DNA from: Gammaproteobacteria bacterium
GTDB lineage: Bacteria > Pseudomonadota > Gammaproteobacteria > GRL18
NCBI GenBank assembly: GCA_023144715.1
Contig: JAGLFC010000130.1
Coordinates: 1-7,127, forward strand
Direction: 5' to 3'
Length of the DNA: 7,127 nt
In this document: positions 1-6,612 of the stretch, piece by piece
Layout: each line of letters begins with the position of its first letter
How positions within the stretch are numbered: position 1 is the first letter of the stretch
Made by a program: the position numbers and the translations under genes
Notes under the pieces: model-generated
Database searches by the model: none
The model's input: only the letters and a program-made list of their open reading frames with translations
Told to the model about the DNA's origin: nothing

Positions 1-2013
1 AATCATGCCACTGATGAATTATTGATCACACAATTTTCTGCCATTGAAACACAACTTACTGCTATTGAGTCATTACAAAATGAGAGTACAGCACAGCACA
101 ATCAGTTAAATAATGCTGAAAAAAATTGCCTACAATTAGCCAACACACACACCACAGCAAGTAACACTATGGTGATACACCGTGAAGCCGTCACGCAAGC
201 CTCAGAACAACTCGAACTCAATAAAAACCTGCTTGATACGCATTTAAATAATCGTTTATTGCGAGAATATCGATCCGAAAAAGAGCATCTTTTACGTGAA
301 ATAGGATTCATCAACACCATTATTGAATTAAGTGAGGAGCGTACAAAACTCAGTGATGATAAGCCATGTCCTCTGTGTGGTGCAATTGATCATCCTTATG
401 CACAAGGTAATATACCCTCAAAAGATAAGACTGAACAAAAAATAAATGATCTCACTCTATTGATAAAAAAAGCAGAACAATTTGAGAAAAACATTAAAGA
501 GTCAGAGAAAATTGAACAAAAAGCAGTCAAACAACTGATTGGTACTGAAAAGACCCTCATAACGGCTGACAATAATCACAAACATGCTCAAAAAGCCATA
601 AAAATACTGATAAACACACGTGATAAAGACATTCAACAACTGGATATTTTAAAAAATAATACCTTAATTAAATTACAACCATTGAATATAGTCGATATTC
701 CCTCCGCTGATATAAAAACCTTAATTATTTCATTAAAGGATCGATTACAGCAATGGCAACAACAACACGCTAAAAAACAGGAGTTGGAACAAGATTATCA
801 TCGACTGAATAGCCAGCGTACAGAATTACAGGGACTGCTTCACGCACAACAAGTATCACTCAATGAAAAAAATCAGCAATTGGAACAGTTACACCATGAA
901 CACAGCCAACAAACTATAAAACGTACTGATTTATTCGGGACAAAACAACCGAATCAAGAAGAAGACAAATTAGAGCAAGCCATTATTGGTTCAGAAGAAT
1001 TTGCCAAACAACAAACAATAAAACACAATGATGCAACGCTACAATTAAACCAGTTAAACAATCGTATTGCCACATTAACCCATAGCCTATCCCATCGAAG
1101 TAATGAGCTTGAACAATGTGAAAAAAACTTTTCTCAATATTTGACAAAGGCTGATTTTACGGATGAATCTGTGTTTGTAGCAAGTCGTTTATCCAATGAG
1201 CAACGTGATCAGTTAATTAAGCAAGCCAAAGCATTGGATTATAAAACAATTGAACTTCAGGGGAAAAAACAGGATCGAGAAACACATCGAATAAATGAAC
1301 TCAATAAGAATCTCAGTAAATTGAGCTTAATCGAGCTAGAATCTGAACACATAGTCATTGACACGACACTCAAACAGATCATCAATGACAGTGCCACCTT
1401 AAAACACCGTTTAGAGAATAATAGCCAAGCAATACAAAGTATTAAGGAACAAAAATATAAGATTGATCAGCAAAAATACCAATGCCGTAAATGGGAGCAA
1501 TTACACGGACTTATTGGCTCTGCTGATGGCAAAAAATTCAGAAACTTTGCTCAGGGTCTTACTTTTGAATTAATGGTTTCTCATGCCAATAAGCAATTAG
1601 AAAAAATGACCGATAGGTATTTATTGATACGTGACGATAATAAACCGTTGGCACTGAATGTTATTGATCACTACCAAGCAGGTGAAATACGTTCCACAAA
1701 AAATCTTTCAGGCGGTGAAAGCTTTATTATTAGTCTGACACTGGCATTAGGCTTATCAAAAATGGCCAGTCATAAAGTACGAGTGGATTCTCTATTTTTA
1801 GATGAAGGTTTTGGCACTTTAGACGAAGAGGCTTTAGAAACCGCTTTAGAAACCCTTTCAATGTTGCAACAGGATGGAAAAATAATAGGAATTATTTCTC
1901 ATATCAATGCGTTAAAAGAACGTATCAGCACACAAATATCCATTCAGCCACTTTCAGGAGGTAAAAGCTCAATCAATGGACCAGGCTGTCAGTCTATTAA
2001 CATCAATAAATAA
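1..2013 (+). CDS. sbcC: SbcC, large subunit of the SbcCD nuclease (5'-truncated by window edge)
   Basis: This is the C-terminal part of SbcC, the SMC/Rad50-like ATPase that works with the SbcD nuclease to cut hairpin and blocked DNA ends in the cytoplasm. The frame is open from base 1 with no stop, so the gene starts upstream; the TTG at base 22 is an internal Leu codon, not a start. About 670 residues are visible. A zinc-hook motif CPLCG lies at visible residues 123-127. On both sides are long Gln/Glu/Lys/Leu-rich stretches typical of antiparallel coiled coil. The C-terminal ATPase half follows: signature LSGGESF at 569-575, Walker B LFLDEG at 598-603, D-loop GTLD at 605-608 and switch His in ISH at 632-634. 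The N-terminal Walker A domain, and probably sbcD, lie outside the window. The stop overlaps the end of the convergent cyclase gene by 11 bp, and I see no terminator hairpin there. Identity is very secure from the hook plus ATPase motifs. Confidence 0.95.
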   Translation, partial: NHATDELLITQFSAIETQLTAIESLQNESTAQHNQLNNAEKNCLQLANTHTTASNTMVIHREAVTQASEQLELNKNLLDTHLNNRLLREYRSEKEHLLREIGFINTIIELSEERTKLSDDKPCPLCGAIDHPYAQGNIPSKDKTEQKINDLTLLIKKAEQFEKNIKESEKIEQKAVKQLIGTEKTLITADNNHKHAQKAIKILINTRDKDIQQLDILKNNTLIKLQPLNIVDIPSADIKTLIISLKDRLQQWQQQHAKKQELEQDYHRLNSQRTELQGLLHAQQVSLNEKNQQLEQLHHEHSQQTIKRTDLFGTKQPNQEEDKLEQAIIGSEEFAKQQTIKHNDATLQLNQLNNRIATLTHSLSHRSNELEQCEKNFSQYLTKADFTDESVFVASRLSNEQRDQLIKQAKALDYKTIELQGKKQDRETHRINELNKNLSKLSLIELESEHIVIDTTLKQIINDSATLKHRLENNSQAIQSIKEQKYKIDQQKYQCRKWEQLHGLIGSADGKKFRNFAQGLTFELMVSHANKQLEKMTDRYLLIRDDNKPLALNVIDHYQAGEIRSTKNLSGGESFIISLTLALGLSKMASHKVRVDSLFLDEGFGTLDEEALETALETLSMLQQDGKIIGIISHINALKERISTQISIQPLSGGKSSINGPGCQSININK

Positions 2014-3481
2014 TTTTATTTCTACCACTGTGTTTGGCTTCATAGAGCTTAATATCTGCTTTATTAATTAATTCAAACATTGATTCATCACTGGCAAAAG
2101 CAAGTCCACCACTAATAGTAATTGAAATTCTTTTTTCTTCCCAATGAATTTTAAATTGCTCTATGGTTAAACGAATCTGTTCTAACAGATGGTGTGCTTC
2201 ATGAGTATTAATACAAGGTAATATGAGTAAAATTTCTTCACCACCATAGCGAATAGCCACATCTTCTTTTCTGATACATTTTTTAATCAAAGCACCCACT
2301 TCAATAAGAACTTTATCTCCAGCAGAATGTCCATAAGTGTCATTGATTATTTTAAAAAAATCGAGATCTAATAAAGCAATTGCAATTTGTATCTTATGAT
2401 CACGTTGATGTAATAAAAATAATTTTGGAGCAAATTCTTGTAGGTAAAGGCGAGTATATAAGCCTGTTAAAGGATCGGTAATGGCATTATTCACAATATT
2501 TTTTTGATAGGTATCACGAATATAGAGAAATAATAAGAACGTTGAAATAAATAATCCTAATATAATTCCCAAAAATAAAGATAAATTTCGAGTGTAATAA
2601 TACTTATCTAATGGCACAACAATATTCACATTAAGCTGAATATTATGTAATGTATTGATATATAAAATATAATGTTTCTTGTTGGAGGTTAAAATACGAG
2701 CATAACGATTAAGAAATTTATGATCCGTGAGTTCTAAAGGTTTAATCGCTATATCAGCATAGGTTTGGTATATTTTTACATGATTTAATTCATTGTTAGA
2801 TAAAGTCTTCAATGAATGAAATAGCCAATCAGTTTTTGTTGAAATAAAAATAATATCATTTTTATCAGAGATAATGACCTCTTCTTCTCTTTGCTCAAAT
2901 TGCTGTTGTAATTTTTCTTGTAAGATATCCATACCAATTTTTACGACCAGTACGCCTTGTATGGAATTATTACTCATAATGGGCTTGGCTAAATAATAGC
3001 CTAATTTTTTAGAAGTCAAACCTAAAGCAATATAACGTCCTGTTTTATTGTCTATAGCATCTATAAAGTAGGGTCTAATTGAATAATTATTACCCACAAA
3101 TGATTGTTTACTTTTCCAATTACTAGAGGCTAAAGTATGGCCATTTATATCCAATAAATAAACCACTTGAGCATCACTTAAACTAACAATTTCCTCTAGT
3201 TTCAGGTTAGTTTTATCTCTAATATCCGTATTATCAGGTTCTTCTAATAAATTTTTAACACAAGAACACATCTGCACCATACTGGGTAACAGTTCAAAAC
3301 GTGAAATTTCACTAATCAGAAAATCACCTGAAGAGCTGGCAAGCATAGAAGCATCATTTTGAGCCTGAGTCATTATAATACGCTCACCAATAAGGTAGCC
3401 CAATAATGAAAAAAAGGAAATAATCAATAAAACCAATGAAGCAATAAGTTTATTATTACCAATATCTTGTTTAAGTGTCAT
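2003..3481 (-). CDS. Membrane diguanylate cyclase with DctB-like dCache periplasmic sensor
   Basis: A 492-residue predicted diguanylate cyclase, making c-di-GMP from two GTP. Membrane segments lie near residues 12-31 and 299-320, enclosing a periplasmic domain of about 260 residues. Its stretch with SNW (120-122), SFVGNNYSIRPYF (127-139), RYIALGLTS (149-157), GYYLAKP (161-167) and GVLVVKI (176-182) strongly resembles the double-Cache sensor of the C4-dicarboxylate kinase DctB. No HAMP or PAS domain intervenes before the GGDEF domain (about 334-492), which has DPLTGLYTR, metal-binding DLDFFKIINDTYGHSAGD (372-389), active-site GGEEI (413-417) and an inhibitory RxxD site (RKED, 404-407) five residues before it. 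Catalysis and product inhibition are therefore both likely. The ATG is the only usable start after an in-frame TAA upstream, but it has no Shine-Dalgarno sequence. A terminator ends about 15 bp before it. The ligand is inferred by resemblance only; a dicarboxylate is the best guess. Confidence 0.92.
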   Translation of the reverse strand: MTLKQDIGNNKLIASLVLLIISFFSLLGYLIGERIIMTQAQNDASMLASSSGDFLISEISRFELLPSMVQMCSCVKNLLEEPDNTDIRDKTNLKLEEIVSLSDAQVVYLLDINGHTLASSNWKSKQSFVGNNYSIRPYFIDAIDNKTGRYIALGLTSKKLGYYLAKPIMSNNSIQGVLVVKIGMDILQEKLQQQFEQREEEVIISDKNDIIFISTKTDWLFHSLKTLSNNELNHVKIYQTYADIAIKPLELTDHKFLNRYARILTSNKKHYILYINTLHNIQLNVNIVVPLDKYYYTRNLSLFLGIILGLFISTFLLFLYIRDTYQKNIVNNAITDPLTGLYTRLYLQEFAPKLFLLHQRDHKIQIAIALLDLDFFKIINDTYGHSAGDKVLIEVGALIKKCIRKEDVAIRYGGEEILLILPCINTHEAHHLLEQIRLTIEQFKIHWEEKRISITISGGLAFASDESMFELINKADIKLYEAKHSGRNKIIY

Positions 3482-3496
3482 GTGAACTATTTTTAT

Positions 3497-3531
3497 AAAA
3501 AAAAAGTTTGCTGGTTAAAGCAAACTTTTTT
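3497..3531 (-). terminator. Rho-independent terminator after napC
   Basis: A perfect 11-bp stem (3501-3511 with 3520-3530; arm AAAAAGTTTGC) closes an 8-base loop. Reading the minus strand, a run of nine T follows (3505-3497), part of it shared with the stem base. It lies about 30 bp after the napC stop and ends the nap operon. The other strand also has a T-run (3526-3531), so it could act in both directions, although no plus-strand gene runs into it. It stops about 15 bp before the cyclase ATG. Confidence 0.85.
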
Positions 3532-3559
3532 AAGAGTATAGGAACGTTAATTAAAAAGA

Positions 3560-4141
3560 CTAATCGTCACTTTCTTCCTCTTCTACTCCAGGGGTATCAT
3601 CAGCGGGATCGTATCCTGCTGGTAATTCATGAGCAATTCCCTTATGACACTGAATACAAGTCCAACCATTTTCTATTGCTTCGTCATGACGATCAGCACT
3701 GCGTTCTTCTTGTTTATCAAAGTCCATAGAATCAAATTCATGACAATTACGACACTCACGAGAATCCGTTTTTAACATACGTTTCCATTCATTTGTTGCT
3801 AATTGTAAACGTTTACTTTCAAATTTTTCAGGTGTATCAATCGTACCTAACATTTTATGATATAACTCGTTAGATGCCTTAATTTTACGAACAATCTTAT
3901 GCACCCATTCTTTAGGTACATGACAATCAGGACAAGTTGCTCTTACACCTGTGCGATTTGAATAATGAATGGTCTCGGTATATTCTTGATAGACATTTTC
4001 TTCCATTTCATGACAAGAAATACAAAATGATTCTTGGTTGGTGGCTTCCATTGCAGTATTAAAACCACCCCAGAAAAGCACACCTAATATAAAACCAAAT
4101 AATAATACTTTCAAAGTACCTTCTTTTGAAAATAATCCCAT
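3560..4141 (-). CDS. napC: NapC, membrane-anchored tetrahaem c-type cytochrome of nitrate reductase
   Basis: NapC oxidises membrane quinol and passes electrons through four periplasmic c-haems to NapB. The 193-residue protein is close to the 200 of E. coli NapC. An uncleaved N-terminal membrane anchor spans about residues 11-30. Four haem-binding motifs follow: CISCH (40-44), CPDCH (70-74), CRNCH (130-134) and CIQCH (162-166). Family landmarks WGGFNTAME, ETIHYSNRTGVRA, KASNELYHK, EWKRM and KGIAHELP place it in the NapC/NirT family, and the nap operon context favours NapC over NrfH or TorC. The start has a good Shine-Dalgarno (AAGGGG, about 9 bases before the ATG). It ends in a very acidic tail (DPADD...EEEESDD, about residues 178-193). 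It is the last nap gene, 111 bp after napB, with a hairpin and possible promoter in that gap and a strong terminator behind it. Confidence 0.96.
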   Translation of the reverse strand: MGLFSKEGTLKVLLFGFILGVLFWGGFNTAMEATNQESFCISCHEMEENVYQEYTETIHYSNRTGVRATCPDCHVPKEWVHKIVRKIKASNELYHKMLGTIDTPEKFESKRLQLATNEWKRMLKTDSRECRNCHEFDSMDFDKQEERSADRHDEAIENGWTCIQCHKGIAHELPAGYDPADDTPGVEEEESDD

Positions 4142-4172
4142 TAATTTAATCCCCTTAATTTTAGTACAACAT

Positions 4173-4210
4173 AAAAAACCCGATGCAGCATATTATACAT
4201 GACTGATCGG
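4173..4210 (-). terminator. Possible weak terminator/attenuator between napB and napC
   Basis: On the minus strand, CCGAT-CAG-T-CAT pairs with ATG-CTG-C-ATCGG (4199-4210 with 4180-4191) around a 7-base loop. This gives 11 base pairs with one single-base bulge on each side. A G and then six T (4178-4173) follow directly. The layout is that of an intrinsic terminator, but the bulges suggest leaky termination. If active it would reduce napC relative to napA-G-H-B. Judged by eye without a folding calculation. Confidence 0.45.
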
Positions 4211-4220
4211 ATTATTAGAA
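4192..4220 (-). promoter_or_regulatory. Candidate promoter for napC inside the hairpin loop
   Basis: On the minus strand a perfect TATAAT (4197-4192) follows, after a 17-base spacer, a poor -35 candidate TTCTAA (4220-4215, three of six matches to TTGACA). Transcription would start near 4185, leaving a leader of about 44 bases before the napC ATG. The box sits in the loop of the hairpin called at 4173-4210, and the surrounding DNA is very AT-rich, so a chance match is quite possible. Confidence 0.25.
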
Positions 4221-4252
4221 TATATTAATATAATAAATATTAATAGTGTTAC

Positions 4253-4693
4253 TTAAATACCTTCGTAGGTATTTTCAACAAGAGGACTATCACCTGTTTG
4301 TGAAACATGACATTGAGTACAAAAATAGCGACGACTCGAAAGATGATCTAACTTGGTGCCATCACGAGCAATATAATGGCTTTCACCCACTCTTGTCGCT
4401 TTCTCTTTTTTATAGGCTTTTTCACTATGGCATTTCATACAGCCATTATTTTTAATTGAAATCCTATATTTATCAATCTTGTGCGGAATCATCGGTGGTT
4501 GTAATTTATAATTACGTTCAATACCACCTGACACAGTCGCCACTTTATGTTTTTTGGGTTTATTGGCATCCGAATCAAGAGCAGAGTCACCACGCAATGA
4601 TTCAACAGAAAATGCGACCGATGAAAATATCATGGCCGTTATTGCTAATAAAAAAATCGAAAGGACTTTTTTTGTTTTTACATTTTTAAACAT
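4253..4693 (-). CDS. napB: NapB, periplasmic dihaem cytochrome c subunit of nitrate reductase
   Basis: NapB is the small electron-transfer subunit that docks on NapA in the periplasm and receives electrons from NapC or NapGH. The 146-residue product (E. coli NapB is 149) begins with a Sec signal peptide: Lys-rich N-terminus, hydrophobic core about 10-27, likely cleavage near VAFS-VES. Two haem sites are present, CMKCH (85-89) and CTQCH (125-129). The family landmarks SLRG, RNYKLQPPMIPHKI, ESHY, RDGT, SSRRYFCTQCHVSQ and PLVENTY are all visible; the His in PHKI (71) and in ESHY (106) are the likely distal haem ligands. The start is supported by GGAG seven bases before the ATG. It begins 45 bp after the napH stop and is followed by a 111-bp gap with a terminator-like hairpin before napC. 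Confidence 0.96.
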   Translation of the reverse strand: MFKNVKTKKVLSIFLLAITAMIFSSVAFSVESLRGDSALDSDANKPKKHKVATVSGGIERNYKLQPPMIPHKIDKYRISIKNNGCMKCHSEKAYKKEKATRVGESHYIARDGTKLDHLSSRRYFCTQCHVSQTGDSPLVENTYEGI

Positions 4694-4738
4694 TTTTTTT
4701 CTCCATTTAAAATCTGGAACTAAAATTTTAGTGTACTT

Positions 4739-5623
4739 CTAACGTTTAATCGATCTTGTCGTAAAACTAAAGACCTCTTCATCACAAATATCAATACAGC
4801 GTCCACAATTGGTACAATTCATTTCATCAATCAAGGGACTGATACCCTGTTTTGCACCCTTTAATGCGGGTCGTATAACCTTAGGCTCTGGACACACCAC
4901 AAAACAATCATTACAGTCATCACATTGATCACGTTTGGACGCACTGACCCGTAGCACACTTTTTTTGCTTAATAGGCTATAAAAAGCACCCACAGGGCAT
5001 AAGTGACCACACCAACCTCTTTGACTGATAAATAAGTCAAATAAGAAAATGCCTACAATCACCATCCACGCCCATCCCATACCAAAAATAATACCGCGAA
5101 ACATTAATGAAACAGGATTGAACAATTCCCAAACAATTGCACCTGTAATAACAGGTAAGACCAAGGTTAATAGTAATAACCAATAGCGTGTGTTACGCGA
5201 AAACTGGCTTGATACTTTTAAGCCTAATTTTCGACGCATCCAAGCAGCAGCATCGGTCACCATATTGACGGGGCATATCCAAGAGCAATACACTCGTCCA
5301 CCAACCAGAAGATAAAATGTCAAAATAATAAGGACACCTATTACACCTGTTTGTGTGGGTAAATTACCCGACATCAATGCTTGCAACATGACATAAGGAT
5401 CAGAAAGTGGTAACAGATCCAACGTTAAACTGGATGCCATATTCCCTTTTATAATCCACACACCCCACAACGGTCCTGTTAAAAATAAAAGCAGTAGACT
5501 CAATTGACTGATACGACGAAGTATCAACCATTTATTAGCGCCTAACCAGCCCTTCTTTGCCAGTGCTTGTTGTCCAACGGACTGCTTTTCGCCTCGCTTT
5601 TCATCAAGAGTAGTCGCCACCAT
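4739..5623 (-). CDS. napH: NapH, membrane quinol dehydrogenase component with 4Fe-4S centres
   Basis: NapH is the integral membrane partner of NapG. The pair feeds quinol-derived electrons towards NapC or NapB. The 294-residue product (E. coli 287) has four predicted membrane segments at roughly 37-58, 92-112, 147-167 and 176-198. Two Cx3CP motifs characteristic of the family, CSWICP (113-118) and CGHLCP (205-210), sit next to membrane segments. A C-terminal domain carries two ferredoxin-type clusters: Cys 234, 237, 240 and 244, followed by Pro, and Cys 270, 273, 276 and 280. The start codon overlaps the napG stop by one base (TAATG). Its ribosome site AGGAGG lies within the end of napG, which points to translational coupling and a matched NapG:NapH ratio. 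All cluster ligands expected for the family are present. Confidence 0.96.
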   Translation of the reverse strand: MVATTLDEKRGEKQSVGQQALAKKGWLGANKWLILRRISQLSLLLLFLTGPLWGVWIIKGNMASSLTLDLLPLSDPYVMLQALMSGNLPTQTGVIGVLIILTFYLLVGGRVYCSWICPVNMVTDAAAWMRRKLGLKVSSQFSRNTRYWLLLLTLVLPVITGAIVWELFNPVSLMFRGIIFGMGWAWMVIVGIFLFDLFISQRGWCGHLCPVGAFYSLLSKKSVLRVSASKRDQCDDCNDCFVVCPEPKVIRPALKGAKQGISPLIDEMNCTNCGRCIDICDEEVFSFTTRSIKR

Positions 5624-6516
5624 TATTTATTTTCCTCCTGCTGTTGCTGAAATCTCTTCAGACTGTCTAGCGGATTAGAAGAATAAGGGGTTTCCTCAGA
5701 TTTAGCTTCAGAAAGTTTGCCTGTATCATAATCATAACTCACCCCTTCAGGTAAATTATACTGATGTTCAACATCAGGTGTGACCAGACTTTCTCCTGCG
5801 ACTTTTTTCTGTTTCCAGCCAAAGCGATAGTGTTCACCGACCAGACCTTTTGCAAGCTCCATAGGCAATACTTTGATTGCAGCTTCATCCAGAATACAGG
5901 CTTTTTCACATTTACCACAGCCTGTGCAACTATCAGAATGAACGACAGGGATAAACATAGCATGTCTACCCGAACGAGGATTACGGCTCATTTCAATGGT
6001 GATTGCGTCACCCTGTACAGGGCAAACATTAAAACAAACCTCACAACGCAAGCCCTGAAAGGCAATACACTCTTCTTGATCGATTAATACGGCCAGACCC
6101 ATACGAGCATCTTCAATCACTGTTAAATCATGATCCAGTGCATGAGTTGGACAAGCGACAACACAAGGAATATCTTCACACATCTCACAAGGTTTATCTC
6201 GTGCAACAAAATAAGGCGTACCAAAAGGGACTTGTTCGCCTAATTCTGCCAACTTGAGCATATCGTAAGGGCAGTCTCTTACACAGAGACCACAACGGAT
6301 ACACGCACCTGAAAATTGCTCCTCAGGTAATGCACCTGGGGGACGAATAACCCATGCTGGTGTGGACTCGGCTTGACGAGAATAAGTTCCCATCCCAAGT
6401 CCCAACAACCCCGCACCACACGCAGTTTTGAGAGTTTCTCCCATAAACTTGCGTCGGCTCAGTATTGCTTTGTTAGCATTTTGGACAGTATCCCCCCGCC
6501 CTTTCTCGTTAGACAT
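5623..6516 (-). CDS. napG: NapG, Tat-exported polyferredoxin of the quinol dehydrogenase
   Basis: NapG is a periplasmic MauM/NapG-type ferredoxin that relays electrons from NapH. A twin-arginine signal with SRRKFMG (20-26) and a weakly hydrophobic stretch (about 31-44) indicates folded export by Tat. Four 4Fe-4S motifs are intact: Cys 72/75/78/82; 110/113/118/122; 150/158/161/165; 197/200/203/207. Landmarks such as RPPGALPE, GTPYFVARD, CEMCEDIPC, ARMGLAVL, SCTGCGKCEKAC and EHYRFGW match E. coli NapG closely. At 297 residues it is longer than E. coli NapG (231), partly from a C-terminal tail of about 60 residues after HYRFGW that is polar and ends in a Gln/Glu run. The start used must lie before the RR motif; the GAGGA site is rather far, about 12 bases from the ATG. 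The stop overlaps the napH start. Confidence 0.96.
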   Translation of the reverse strand: MSNEKGRGDTVQNANKAILSRRKFMGETLKTACGAGLLGLGMGTYSRQAESTPAWVIRPPGALPEEQFSGACIRCGLCVRDCPYDMLKLAELGEQVPFGTPYFVARDKPCEMCEDIPCVVACPTHALDHDLTVIEDARMGLAVLIDQEECIAFQGLRCEVCFNVCPVQGDAITIEMSRNPRSGRHAMFIPVVHSDSCTGCGKCEKACILDEAAIKVLPMELAKGLVGEHYRFGWKQKKVAGESLVTPDVEHQYNLPEGVSYDYDTGKLSEAKSEETPYSSNPLDSLKRFQQQQEENK

Positions 6517-6612
6517 ATAAATTCTTAATCCTCATATCATCGAGTCATAATCAATTGATGACCCTGTATTTATTGATGTTAATTATTCGTTAGAAAACAA
6601 TTGTTGAAATGG
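6517..6612. other. napA-napG intergenic gap
   Basis: A 96-bp AT-rich spacer within the nap operon. I see no convincing terminator, promoter or FNR-type site here. It contains two 10-bp perfect palindromes centred on CAATTG (6550-6559 and 6596-6605), which are weak as evidence because such short palindromes are common in AT-rich DNA. The weak ribosome site of napG lies at its downstream end. Confidence 0.6.

Noticed and set aside
3508..3729. 73-codon open frame on the plus strand starting in the terminator
   Set aside because: It is antisense to the conserved 3' end of napC, has no family resemblance and begins inside a hairpin.
4719..4732. 14-bp perfect palindrome ACTAAAATTTTAGT between napH and napB
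   Set aside because: About one such palindrome is expected by chance in AT-rich DNA of this length, it has no loop or T-run of its own, and it matches no operator I recognise.
4456..4742. Plus-strand open frames across napB
   Set aside because: Shadows of napB, whose two CxxCH sites, signal peptide and family motifs are clear on the minus strand.
5764..6087. 107-codon open frame on the plus strand
   Set aside because: It lies wholly antisense to napG, whose four cluster motifs fix the true strand and frame; no ribosome site or recognisable domain.
6573..6586. Possible FNR site (TTGAT-N4-ATTAT)
   Set aside because: Only one half matches the TTGAT-N4-ATCAA consensus well, and no good promoter accompanies it.
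6550..6605. Two 10-bp palindromes centred on CAATTG (6550-6559, 6596-6605) as paired operators
   Set aside because: Several 10-bp palindromes are expected by chance; the flanks differ, and the sites lie inside an operon downstream of napA.
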